This document shows, piece after piece, positions 36,401-46,850 of a DNA stretch of 64,000 nucleotides. Origin of the DNA: Paracentrotus lividus (taxonomy: Eukaryota > Echinodermata > Echinoidea > Camarodonta > Echinidae); assembly GCA_940671915.1 (NCBI GenBank), contig CALNVZ010003433.1:25119238-25183237 (forward strand), written 5' to 3'. The notes beneath the pieces were generated by a model. The model saw nothing but the letters and a program-made list of their open reading frames with translations, did no database searches and had not been told where the DNA came from. A program made the position numbers and the translations under genes. Each line of letters starts with the position of its first letter. Position 1 is the stretch's first letter.

Positions 36401-39400
36401 CAACAAAATTTTGCCATCATTTGGCACATCAAGTGGTACCCTTCACTATAAAACACAGACAATTTAAATATTTCTCATAATTAACTTTTCACGTGCTGTC
36501 AAACTTTAAAATTTGCAAAATGTCCTTCCGTGACAAACTGACCAGGCTCATTTATCCCTTTGACAAAGCATTGATTCGAAACACTAAACTCAGAGACGTC
36601 GAGGCAACTGAAAAAAAAAAAATCTCATAGATATGAGCCTGTTCGATTTTCCGACGATTTATGAGACATTGATGGAGACTCAAAACACGTCACTGAGACA
36701 TCTCCGTTATGTTTTCGCGATTGGTCATAATTAAAGTAACTAAACTCTAACCGATTCCAAACCCGTCTCATAGCAAGTCAGATATCACCATAAGAATGTA
36801 CGGGGTCGGACAGGACTAACCGCGAGCTCCGATCAATCTGTAGACAGTTTTGCGATTCTCTATTCTTTCCGAATATTGGCAGCCTTTCTTTTTTTTTTCC
36901 ACTATTATTTTCAACATGAAAAATTCTGTGTTGCAAGTGCCATATGTAAAGGCTATGCAAGCATGTCATATTTTCACGTTTGATCGATTGAGGAATAAGC
37001 CACTGGATTTGTTTATATTCAAGTCACACCAGTGACAACACGGCCCAAAACCAGACACAACTGTATGTCTATTCATATTAGTTTGTCCGTTCGGATTGAG
37101 TCGGCTGCCCCCAGGTGACTGAAGATGTAACTGTTCTTACCCCTATAGCTGATGGTTCGGGTTTCGAAAATGAGTATTGCTTGGTGTCGAGGGGTTCCGA
37201 GTTACCCTTCGGCTTTTCCGAGGCAGCTCGCTTTGAGATGGACTCCAGCTTACGGATCTGATCCGATAACTATGTAAAGAAACAAGAAACAATGCAGGCA
37301 GAAGACATTGTACACATATAAAATCAGAAAAATTAAAAATTTTAAAATGATCGCATTCCGAATATCTTTAGCCAAACAGGCGGGGTAGTTTTTCAGAATG
37401 TTGGTTTCTTGGACAGCTGTTATCATTTTACAAGAAACAAATATGAATATTTTAAATATTTTTAATAGGTTTTAAACCTCTTCGAGTATAAATACTACCC
37501 AATGAAAGAATACTACACAATGAAAGAATATAAGTTTAATCTATGAAAATGTATTTATTTAAGTATGATAAGCATGGTAGGCCCTAATGTACAAGATCGC
37601 ATTTAAACTCATTATATAACGTTCATTGGGGCAATAACATCCATGTAGCAAGATACTAAAAGAAAGTTGAAGCTTGATCGGTAAATCAGGAGAGCATTGC
37701 TTCAAAATCAAACCGTATTTATTTCAATCAAATTTGGACATGTTTATTTGAACAATTCAAGGCACCCAAGTTGACCCAAGTGCCTTACCAGGGAGCGAAT
37801 CTACAACAAAATCGGCTACACCATTGCAAACATTATAATTACCTTCGCTATAAGAACTTTAGAGTGCCATGATACACCTGATATTCCTGATTCAGATATT
37901 TCATGACGTATGAGGTCTACGTCCTGTGAAACAGAAAAAACAAACTGTTTACTAACAAGTAATAGTAAGTACTCGTCTCATAACTCATCCGGCACAAAAA
38001 AGAGGGGGAAAAATGAAAGAAAACTGACAAAACAAAGCTTTTTAGGTAATGCCATAGCAAGTATTTAGTTGGATTACCATAGTTAAAGTCTATTTTGTTT
38101 AACAGGGTAACTAAATAAGGTGTGATAGGCAGAAATCACTGTTACATTGTACATTAAAACTTACAAATTTAACTTTTGGAAGCACTGCTGTAGAAAGTGA
38201 GACGTTGAATTGGTTTGCTGACGTCATCTGAAGAACATAATCATTTAATTTATTGTAGCACAAGGCTGTGTTGTAGTTCTGCAATACGAACAAAGGGAGA
38301 GTTAATGAAAGAGTATTACATAATATTTATTCAGTTTACAGTAACACAAGGCCGTGTTGGGTTTTTGCATGAGTATCATGATATAATTTAGTAATTAATT
38401 TATTTTGGCAGTAAATAAATGGTTATAATGTGATACTGTCGCAAATTGTTTGGTTGTTGTCATTGTTTGCATCTTTTGTCCTTGCGTTTTCGTATTTTAA
38501 ACTTCTTAGATGATCATCTTAGAAGTCATATGTGCTAGTTCTTAACATCATTATCTTTAACATTAACCATACAGAATGTAAGTATTTCTAGATTTCAGAG
38601 TTCGACGTGACAAAATGGGGATCGTGACAAATGTTGGTAATTTACATCATATGGTATAATAGTGTTACCTTTATATTGTCCATTCCGTCTTTTGACATTT
38701 TTGACCAACTGTCAACATATTCACCCTTGCTCTGTAAAGATAACAAAGAAGCAGACTGTCAAACATTAGCATGATTGTAGAACTAAAAATTGTATACCAC
38801 TACAGGTAATTAAACCTTGTATTTTAATATATCATGTATATAGCCGACAAAGATATCACATTATATTGTGCAAAGCATATTGCAAGCCTGTAATTGAAAT
38901 CTTGTAAATTATTTTGTAGTTTGGCAAAAAAAGGGAGTGCGTGGTAAAACAGATGGGAAATGAAGATCATGCTTATTCACCTAACAAGAGTAATATACAT
39001 GGAGCTGTTAACATTTTTAAATATCGACAATTATTTACAAAATAACAGAAGCAGACGTGCGAATCCCAATAGCACAAACCTTATCGATGATAGCACTGAG
39101 CGACTCTGATTGCTTCAAATAGTCATCTCGATACACATCCAACATCTTTACAAGCTGCTGTTTGTTTTTCGCTGACTCCACCAACTGATCTGTGACAGAC
39201 GCCTCTATGGCTTCTCCCAGGTCGCTATGGTCCTAAGAAAGATAATGGTATCAGTGTATATATATAGACATGAACATTATTTACTATTAACCGTTTATTT
39301 TCGTATTTCTAATAATTTTCATTAAAACATTTCGAAACAATTTTTTCTGTTACATTAATTTGCAAATGTTACGACTATATTGATATGTTTACAGATGTTA

Positions 39401-40381
39401 ACGAAAGATCCTTAAAAAAGAAATAAAATAAAAAATAAAAATCTAGGTCTTTTGACTTAAAAGGGATGACTCGATGACACATTTTCTAGATTAAAATACT
39501 AAACTACCCACATTGCATTTGCTAATGCCAAAATTATGGAGCTTTCCACAGCAGAAAATTTACAACAAAAATACTTTTAAAATGTTGAAACATTAGTATA
39601 TTGTTTTGGTGGGGAAAGTGTCAAAAAAGATTTTTTTTCACTATTGTAAGATCGATCGATGATCAAAACAAATTAATAGCAGGCAAGGTAATTCGAGAAA
39701 GAAAGTTCTACTAACTTGAGCTGCGGAACCATATGCCTGTAAGATGTTTTCCCACACTGTGAACAGGTTTCCACTTTCCTGCCATCTGAAATGAAGAACC
39801 ATGTATTATGTTTATAAAAATTATGACATACATGTATATGTTAGTGGCCATGATGGCCGTTCCGGGCCTCTACAGGTATAGGCTTACAATCCTGCGAATA
39901 TCGGACCGTTGTATTAATTGTGCCTACTCACACTGACATGTTCGTTGAGTCCTGATACAAATCAAGTGAATGACAGCAAGATAAGTGTGCTGCGTGATTA
40001 TTTTAAACAAAATATTTGACAGGGAGCCAGGGGTACAGAATTGGTCACCGTATTGAAGGAAACAAATAAAAAAAATTCTGAAGTATGGTATCTTGTTTTC
40101 AAAATGACGATTGACTATAGGAACATTCATGTAGGCTTGGTATCAAATTTATGAGAAAAGAGATTTCAAAGCAATATTATGGCAAACTTCTAAATCGTGT
40201 ATTAATCAGTAGTATTTTGTTATCAATATCTACTTATTGAGTGGGAGAAGTATGAATCACGTACGGCTTTCTTACCTATCTTTGGCTAATAAAGTTTTTT
40301 CTTTGAAAGTTTCCACCAATGACTGAAGGCTGTGTGAATAGTCTATGTGAGTCATGGCTACAGCGGTGTGGAACTCAGCGA
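33444..40381 (-). CDS. F-BAR domain plus coiled coil, ten in-phase exons, N-terminus missing
   Basis: Exons: 40381-40276, 39785-39716, 39232-39080, 38731-38669, 38278-38165, 37923-37843, 37269-37141, 34558-34478, 34073-34003, 33552-33444. They join in phase into about 326 aa with good GT/AG sites. F-BAR evidence: a first-helix segment (VAEFHTAVAMTHIDYSHSLQ), a second-helix segment with WENILQAYGSAAQDHSDLG, and LNDYVLQMTSAN matching the NDYLL-type third-helix motif. Family knowledge: F-BAR dimers bind and curve membranes. After it come QYSFSKPE and a predicted coiled coil to 33444. The first exon starts in phase 1, so an upstream N-terminal exon exists but was not found. It lies head to tail with the STAC exons and may be part of the same gene. 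A diverged helix or one small exon may be missing near 37.3-38.1 kb. Confidence 0.82.
34991..36550. mobile_element. 1.56-kb TIR element with a repeated 15-bp motif
   Basis: Perfect 15-bp terminal inverted repeats TGAGCCTGGTCAGTT and AACTGACCAGGCTCA. Inside, TGTCCGTCCGTGACA occurs as exact copies at 35170 (inverted), 35354, 35531 (inverted), 36114, 36135 and 36157. Variants lie at 35515, 36343 and 36521, the last directly abutting the right terminal repeat. No transposase frame. Lies in an F-BAR intron. The iterated motif is most simply an array of transposase-binding sites. Confidence 0.75.
36596..36790. repeat. dispersed GAGACG-rich repeat, copy 2
   Basis: Contains TGTTCGATTTTCCGACG, several GAGAC strings, and ends CTCATAGCAAGTCAGATA like the copy at 50380-50610. 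Confidence 0.55.
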
Positions 40382-41067
40382 CTGATAGAAGAAAGAGAGA
40401 ACAGAAAACAAGTCCATTAGTAGGCCTACAAAATTCTGCTACTGGTGCACAGTTGATGGTAACAAATACAAACTTGGAATTAACGATTCTTAAATATTTG
40501 GTCGAATTTTAATCAGCAAGAAAAGATCAAAATTTCATATTATTTCTCCCTACATTATCCAAGTAACGATGTCTGCCGACATTATGTACGAGTTAAACTA
40601 CGCCACTGACTGTGACATACCGAGATATACATAAAAACGGATTTTTCGTATAGATTTTAATAATTGATTGTGAGTAGAGACCAAGAAAAAAACTTTGTGA
40701 AAAGTTAAAGATTTTGGAACAATAAACATTTAATAACATCAACAATTTCTATACAGATATGATTACGCGAAATGATGCAAAATCTCGCTAATGTTGACAC
40801 TATGGGATTTTCAGCAATCAAAAGGGCATTTCATTGAATTTATTCCATATTCATACATTTTAAGAAGAAGGAAAAGTTATCGACTAGTCACCCTACTAGT
40901 TCTTAAATTCATGAGGAAAAAGAATAGAAAGGGGGAGAAAAAGAAGGGGGGGGGGAAACGGTATCTCTTTCTATAATATCAGCTACACACTATCCTCCGA
41001 ACAAACATGGTCTGCGCCAGACATGCGAATCCAAAAGCCTGTTGACTTTTAGTTTATATTCATTTAC
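40382..41067. other. no exon found
   Basis: This should contain or lead to the upstream F-BAR exon, but no phase-1 donor with F-BAR-like coding sequence was found here or further upstream. Confidence 0.35.
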
Positions 41068-41204
41068 CCGTATTCTAAACTGAAGGTTAAGTTTGCAACG
41101 AAATTGCGTTTGCATGGGAGGTATATAATCGCTTTGACTTTGTGCGGTGTTATTGTGCGATCCTGTGCGTCCCGTGCAAACTTATCCTTCGGTTCAGAAT
41201 ACGG
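41068..41204. mobile_element. 137-bp palindromic MITE
   Basis: CCGTATTCTAAACTGAAGG (left) and CCTTCGGTTCAGAATACGG (right) are inverted copies extending over about 30 bp. No coding potential. Confidence 0.75.
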
Positions 41205-43121
41205 ACGCTTGAATATCGTATGGAGATGTTAGGAGCGGTCACCTCTTTAAAGCGTGCCAGAAATAAAGGAGCATCACCCTGCGTCCTATGGACGTACATT
41301 ACTTTCTGCTAAAATACAAGCATATCTAGACGCAGAGAGATACACCACCAACATACGACAGTCGTAACAATTAATTGCACTCACAACGCCAAAATGAACA
41401 CGTTGTGAGGCCGCGGCGTCACAACGTGGACGGCGCGCCGTCGAATAGCGCTAAAAATCAATCCCGAAATTATAACGATCGTCTGAGGAAATGAAGCCGT
41501 ACCCACTAAACCGTCGAGTATGCACAATCAGTGTGCATGTAACCAACGGGATTCTTGACCTTGGACAGGACGAAACAGGCAAGTATTCATTATCGTTATG
41601 GCTGATCAAAGAACTCTTTTACAGTATCGTTGGAACAGGTCGTCCATTGGTCGTGAACCTACTTGTGTCCGACTGTGTCATCGGATCAGAGATGTGAATG
41701 CCTTTTCAGATTCACCGAAGCAAGATAACTGTACTCTTGCTACTACCATCATGTAAAAACGTAAAGGATAACAACCATCGTTATGGCACACAAGTGGAAG
41801 ATGCATGCAGAGCGGATGTGAGCATGACAGCGGTGTTATCAAACTATGTCATTGATGCAATGCGAGAAACGGCTCTTAAAAGGCGTCCCATTTATCATCA
41901 TTTAACTTTTATTTGCTTTGGGTGGAAGACAGATAGTCGAACTCATGTTCGTTATTTATACACCACGAGTCACATAAATCTCGTCTCTGATTGCGGTACA
42001 TCGGTTTAGGTGACACGGGAGTTTAAATTTATCTATATGGGGCTACACTTCTGAAGAGCTCAATTACATTCGCGATTGCACGAATGATTTAATAGTGTTT
42101 CTGTGATTGCTTTAATAGAAGTGAACCGCTTTCTCTAATAACGTTTCAAAGCGATGCTATGTCATCCTAGAAAAAGAAGGAAAGAAAATGTTAATAACTC
42201 CCGTCGCAGTACGTCCCAATGTGTACCACCCTCATAAAGTATAGGCCTACATGACTCATAATTATTAAGGTTTCTTATATTGCACATTTTGTCTTCATAA
42301 CTTCTATGTTTAGAATAGGTGTACCTCGAATTCTTTGCAGGGGGCTAACGTGAGGAAGATTAACTAAAGCACTTTTAAAAAGTGCGTCAAGATAACCTTG
42401 CATCAAGTTTGGGAAGAAGCAACTCACCGAATGTAACTAAGGATCAAATTGTCTATGTCACAAAAGAAGAAGAATTTGGTAACACTAGGCGTTCAATATT
42501 AAAAGTCCGGGAAGTAGACTGATGATAACTCAACCCATCGTACCGAGGGACTCTACGTACGTAGATCATGATCATCACAATTAGACTTTCATTCATCTAT
42601 CAACTTTGATCCCCTAGAGGGCACGTCTATTAATCATGCTTTGATGGTTTCAGACCCGAGGCTATAAGGTTGTAAGTGCCGTTTGTTTGTATTTCCGAAA
42701 CACCGCCAGGGTTTTAGCCAAATATTAAAGGCAGTACAGTCCACCAACCATTGTAGTATACATGGTATACACAAAAGAGAGGGTCTGGCCACTTCGGTTT
42801 GAATAAGTGACAGCATTTCGTAAGCTATTAAAATGAAGCTTGCCAGACCCTTAACATGTTACTGCTCCTATCAATCAGTTCCCGTGAGGCGAGTAACGAC
42901 TAAGTTTGTAATGCCTTTTAATGAAATGTTCTTCCTAACAAAGTGGACCATTCACAGCGATAGAGAACTTGAAAATATATAGATACAGTCCCAGAATTAT
43001 GATAATCAGTTACGCATGCTAAACTTTAACAGCAACTTGAATTTAGACAAAAGTAAGTTCACACACAAAAGGTAAAGGGAAATAGCCCCACTGACTACAA
43101 TTGGAGAGTAAGGGGTATGAT
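41205..43121. other. no gene seen
   Basis: Mixed-composition sequence with short frames only. A GC-rich patch near 41400-41450 includes GGCGCGCC. No splice-framed coding segment recognised. Confidence 0.4.
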
Positions 43122-43355
43122 CCAGTGCCCTGTAAGATTAGGACATTACGTTCGATAAAAAAGGTTACAACTGATTTTTTTTCTTGGTAACCTTATCATG
43201 GACAGGTTGCTCCAGTTGATGATCGTAATCCTAACCCTAGTCCTAAACCTATATAGTCTTAATCATGTCCTAATCCTAATCCTAACCAGTACCTGCGTTC
43301 CAAATGAGACTACCGAATAGATCATAACTCTAAGTCTATATGTTACAGGGCACTA
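43122..43355. mobile_element. MITE with CCAGTGCCCTGTAA ends
   Basis: CCAGTGCCCTGTAA on the left and TTACAGGGCACTA on the right are inverted. A shorter relative with better-kept ends is at 49931-50036. The interior carries a telomere-like stretch at 43208-43288. Confidence 0.55.
43208..43288. repeat. degenerate CCTAA-rich (telomere-like) stretch
   Basis: Repeated CCTAACCCTA, CCTAATCCTAA and related strings. Resembles decayed interstitial telomere repeat or a local minisatellite. Confidence 0.6.
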
Positions 43356-44111
43356 AACACAAATTCGCTTATTATCGTCTGAAAGTGTTGCCCCTGATCT
43401 GGGTAAGATGTGAACTCATTATTATTGAATGTGTGCAGTGTGTAGGTTATTCTATGACATGAGGTGTTTAAAAAAAATAAAAATAAATTGTATGGCATTT
43501 GATCTACGAAGGCATTCTCCAACAAACCAGCAGGAAACTTAACAAATACTCGTATACCTACCCCACCCCCACTCACGAATGTGAGCATGTCTGCTTTTGC
43601 GGTGTATGGTGTGAACGAGGGATCGACATACACAGATGATGATGATGATGGATGATTCCAATATCAGAGACGTTCTATATACAAACATCAAAGAGGTGTT
43701 TTGACTTGTGTGGCAGTTCATGGATCTGATTTTTCAATCAAAATGTTCCATAGTTTTCAAAAAGGTGTTTTATGAAATATTGATTTATCGCTTGGCATAT
43801 TGAGGTAACGCTGGCATCTTGCAAGAGTTCTGCCTTTATTTATTTATTATTATTATTATTATTATGTTTTTTTGTCTTTTACTACTGACCACATTTAAGA
43901 TAATTGAACTCCAAATGAATCGTTTATAAAGACCGAATATCCGAATTTCAGCTTGGAATATATATTTAAAAATATGTATAATTTAAGTGCAAAATAAAAC
44001 TTTGCTTAAAAAAGGAAGCACCGGTTTTTAGTTCCTAGGAATACAAACTGATGCGGTGATCACAACATGTTCTAAGTGCGACATGCACCTTTCTACGACG
44101 GTTTTCTAAAG

Positions 44112-44460
44112 CGGCGGTCACAACTCACCGTGCCTTCGACGTGAAACTCCCTACGATGGATTTCGTAGAAAAATCGTGCAGCATTTCTACCATGCAGGCA
44201 CGTTGCCTGTACGACGTGCAGGAAATTTTCCAATACCCTTACTACAGAAACGCAGGAATCGCAGAAATTGACCCACGACCTGTGCGTGCATTGTGCATGC
44301 AACGCAGGAAACGCAGACACGCATGGAGCCTCCTGTGTATCGTAATACACAGGAGGTTTTTGCCATACTTCTCAGAGAGGAGGAAAAGATTCGCAGAAAT
44401 ATGCCCGCGACGGCTACATGCCACCTGCATGGAACAGCTTACAATCAGTTGTGACCACCG
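44112..44460. mobile_element. 349-bp fold-back element with a central hairpin
   Basis: Ends CGGCGGTCACAACT and AGTTGTGACCACCG are inverted (13 of 14). Near the middle, CCTCCTGTGTAT / ATACACAGGAGG (44329-44356) is a perfect 12-bp stem with a CGTA loop. The many TACGACG and GCAGGAA strings recur on both strands, which explains the open frames on both strands here. Confidence 0.7.
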
Positions 44461-44544
44461 GATTGCGGTCTTTATGTACCCGTAATGTCAGAAACTAGTT
44501 GTGTGTAAGTTGAATATAGAAATCGAACCCCTTCCCTCCAATAA

Positions 44545-44622
44545 AAAAAAAAAATAATAATAATAAATAAATAAATAAATAAATAAATTAATTGATTAAA
44601 ATAATAGTAAATAAATCAATAA

Positions 44623-44665
<43 letters not shown>

Positions 44666-44762
44666 CAACGAAATTAAAATGAAAAAAATAATAATAGATA
44701 AATCAATAAAATAATAAAAATAATAATAATAATAATAATAATTATTAAAAAATTAAAAAATA
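44545..44762. repeat. AAT/AAAT low-complexity tract
   Basis: Imperfect AAT and AAAT repeats over about 215 bp. Confidence 0.95.
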
Positions 44763-45336
44763 GCTCGAGGTGTTGACTCTCAAACCGACGCACGAAATTC
44801 AAAGATATGTCAGGTGAAATGTTCAAAGACAGGAACTAATTATCAATATATGAAGCTAAAATGTCCATATATTTTATCAAATGACAATATCACCCAGGCA
44901 TTTGAACTGCTTATACCATATACACTGTCAATATACACTGGTTCCAATCATAGTATCAGTATATATTTGATGTCGAAAACCGATAAGACGTTATTATTTT
45001 ACTTCAAGATGCTATATCCCGAGAAATAGTTCAAGGTGCCAAGAATTTTGATATTAGCACGTGCATTATTCATGATTATCGTCAGAAACCATATTTTGGA
45101 TTGGTATCTACGTCAGCATGGTCAGGAGTCTATCATGCAATTCTAATGGGATCGCTATATATCACGAACATTGATGCGAGTTTGATACCATGTAGTTAGT
45201 GCCGTAAAGCTTCAAATACAAAACGATTTATATTTCACTTTTGAAAAGGAGTGGTATTTCCAATTATTTGTACGTGTATATTATATGGCGCTAATCTGAG
45301 TCCTCACATACGTTTTACTAAAAGCTGATGAGTCTG

Positions 45337-45720
45337 TGGGAATCAGGGGCGGATACAGTATCGCAGTATAAAACGTATCGGCCAACGCGCCAACATAATA
45401 GACCCGATCTTGTCCCCAGAAAATGGGCCCGACGAATGTATTCAATTCGGAGATCTTGGATCCGCGCTTGGGAATACCCCCTTCCCCAATAAAACATAAC
45501 AAACAAAATAAACAAAAACAGAAAAAAAAAAATAAATAAACGAAAAAAAAAAAAACAAAAACAAAAACAAACAAACAGAAGAAACAAAATAAACAAAATA
45601 AACAAAAACACACACACCCCCCAAAAAATAAATAAAAAATAAATAAAATAAAATAAATAAATAAATAAATTATATCATTATATGTATTTAAAAAATAAAT
45701 AAATAAAAAGGATATTTAAA
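45337..45720. repeat. GGGGCGGAT-type repeat followed by an A-rich tract
   Basis: 45337-45480 starts CAGGGGCGGATACAG and contains the opposed CTTGGATCCGCGC, like both ends of a short element. From about 45490 it runs into AAC/AAAT low-complexity sequence. A similar CAGTGGCGGATCCAGGACTT string is at 54039. Confidence 0.5.
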
Positions 45721-46557
45721 TAAACATAATAATTTTCGAGGAAGTTATCAATTATGACATCGACCCTTTTGTCATCGAATTAAATAAAAACTTGACTAAA
45801 GACAGTACATTTGATACTTGATAATTCCTTTGAAAGCTCACTCAGATAGTTAAACGGGGACAATGGTTTGTAGATAACCTTATATTAAATAATAAATAAT
45901 TCTAGAATAGTACAATATCATTAGTATCTTCCTTTACGGCACCGAATGCACGCTACACATCTTCAGGATTTAGTCCTAAGGGAGGGGTATAATTACGAAC
46001 ACCTAGCGTTGGTTCGTTATGTTGGTAAATGTCAAACACTTATCATGTCCAAGACAAGTGTTTCTAAGTTATCTGTGTTTGTTCTCCTTAGTCTCCTATC
46101 GACTCGTCCTTCCACATTTTCTTGAACGCATTCATATAATTACAGTCTTTGTCTAACTACCCATGAAATAATAACAGGGTCATTATCAATTATGTTCTAT
46201 TTTTTGTTTTGTTTTGTTTTGAAAATGATGGGCGTGGAGGCACATTCATGACTCAGTTTAGTTTATTTTAATATTTTAAATACTTTACATTCATAAAAAT
46301 ATACAAAGAAATATTTGTGAATAGAAAGATGATCGAAATAACAGCTCAAACAATAATTGAAAGCTACACGATATAGGACTAGTGGTCTAAGTACGTGAAG
46401 GTGCCATTGGTAATATTTATTTGGACTTAATTGCTCGTACTATCATGATATTTCTGAATAGGCATTCGTCGCAATTATAACTCCTCTCGTAATGTTTTTT
46501 TTTTCTCTCGTTTGTTCAGCCATGTTTTTGTTTAGTTTAGTTTAGTTTCTTTTTGGT

Positions 46558-46577
46558 GGGGGGGGGGGGGGGGGGGG
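46558..46577. repeat. poly-G run
   Basis: About 20 consecutive G, a likely site of length error or polymorphism. Confidence 0.95.
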
Positions 46578-46720
46578 TTGAACGTGAAGTCTTAAAAAAA
46601 CAAAAAACAAAAACACAAAAAACAGACAGACAAGAAACCCACGGAACTCTTGCGGGGCTAATCACTAAAAATTGCTTTAAGGGAGCATTTTCGAAAGACG
46701 TTCCATCAAAAAGCACTCAC

Positions 46721-46850
46721 CCCCGTGGATGACATAACACGCTCGTGGTATTTGTGCGGTTGGTTACGCAAAGTTCATCTGTGACGTCACTTCCTTCTTC
46801 GCCTTTTTCAAAATGGCTACTCTGGGTAAATCGCTATTTTGAAAAGGAAG
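46721..46850 (-). promoter_or_regulatory. possible minus-strand promoter and tiny first exon
   Basis: On the minus strand a YY1-like CCATTTTG, then GGAAGTGACGTCAC (ETS-like plus a full CRE, TGACGTCA at 46782-46789) precede ATG TCA TCC ACG GGG (46735-46721) and a strong donor GTGAGT. This is the order seen in many metazoan core promoters. It lies 6 kb upstream of the first F-BAR exon found and could be its promoter. The donor is phase 0 while that exon starts in phase 1, so another exon would be needed. A 15-bp inverted repeat spans 46807-46851. Confidence 0.35.

Noticed and set aside
35170-36535. Repeated 15-mer considered as a CRISPR array
   Set aside because: Spacing is irregular, copies occur in both orientations, and the genome is a eukaryote with introns.
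42421-42510. Strong minus-strand donor GTGAGT near 42422 as the missing F-BAR exon
   Set aside because: The sequence before the donor has a stop in the needed frame and no F-BAR-like residues.
43573-43640. Minus-strand segment VDPSFTPYTAKADMLTF before a GTGAGT donor
   Set aside because: There is an in-frame stop shortly upstream with no acceptor between, and no family match.
44141-44485. 114-aa plus-strand frame and opposing minus-strand frames
   Set aside because: Located inside a fold-back element, open on both strands because of its inverted motifs; no protein family.
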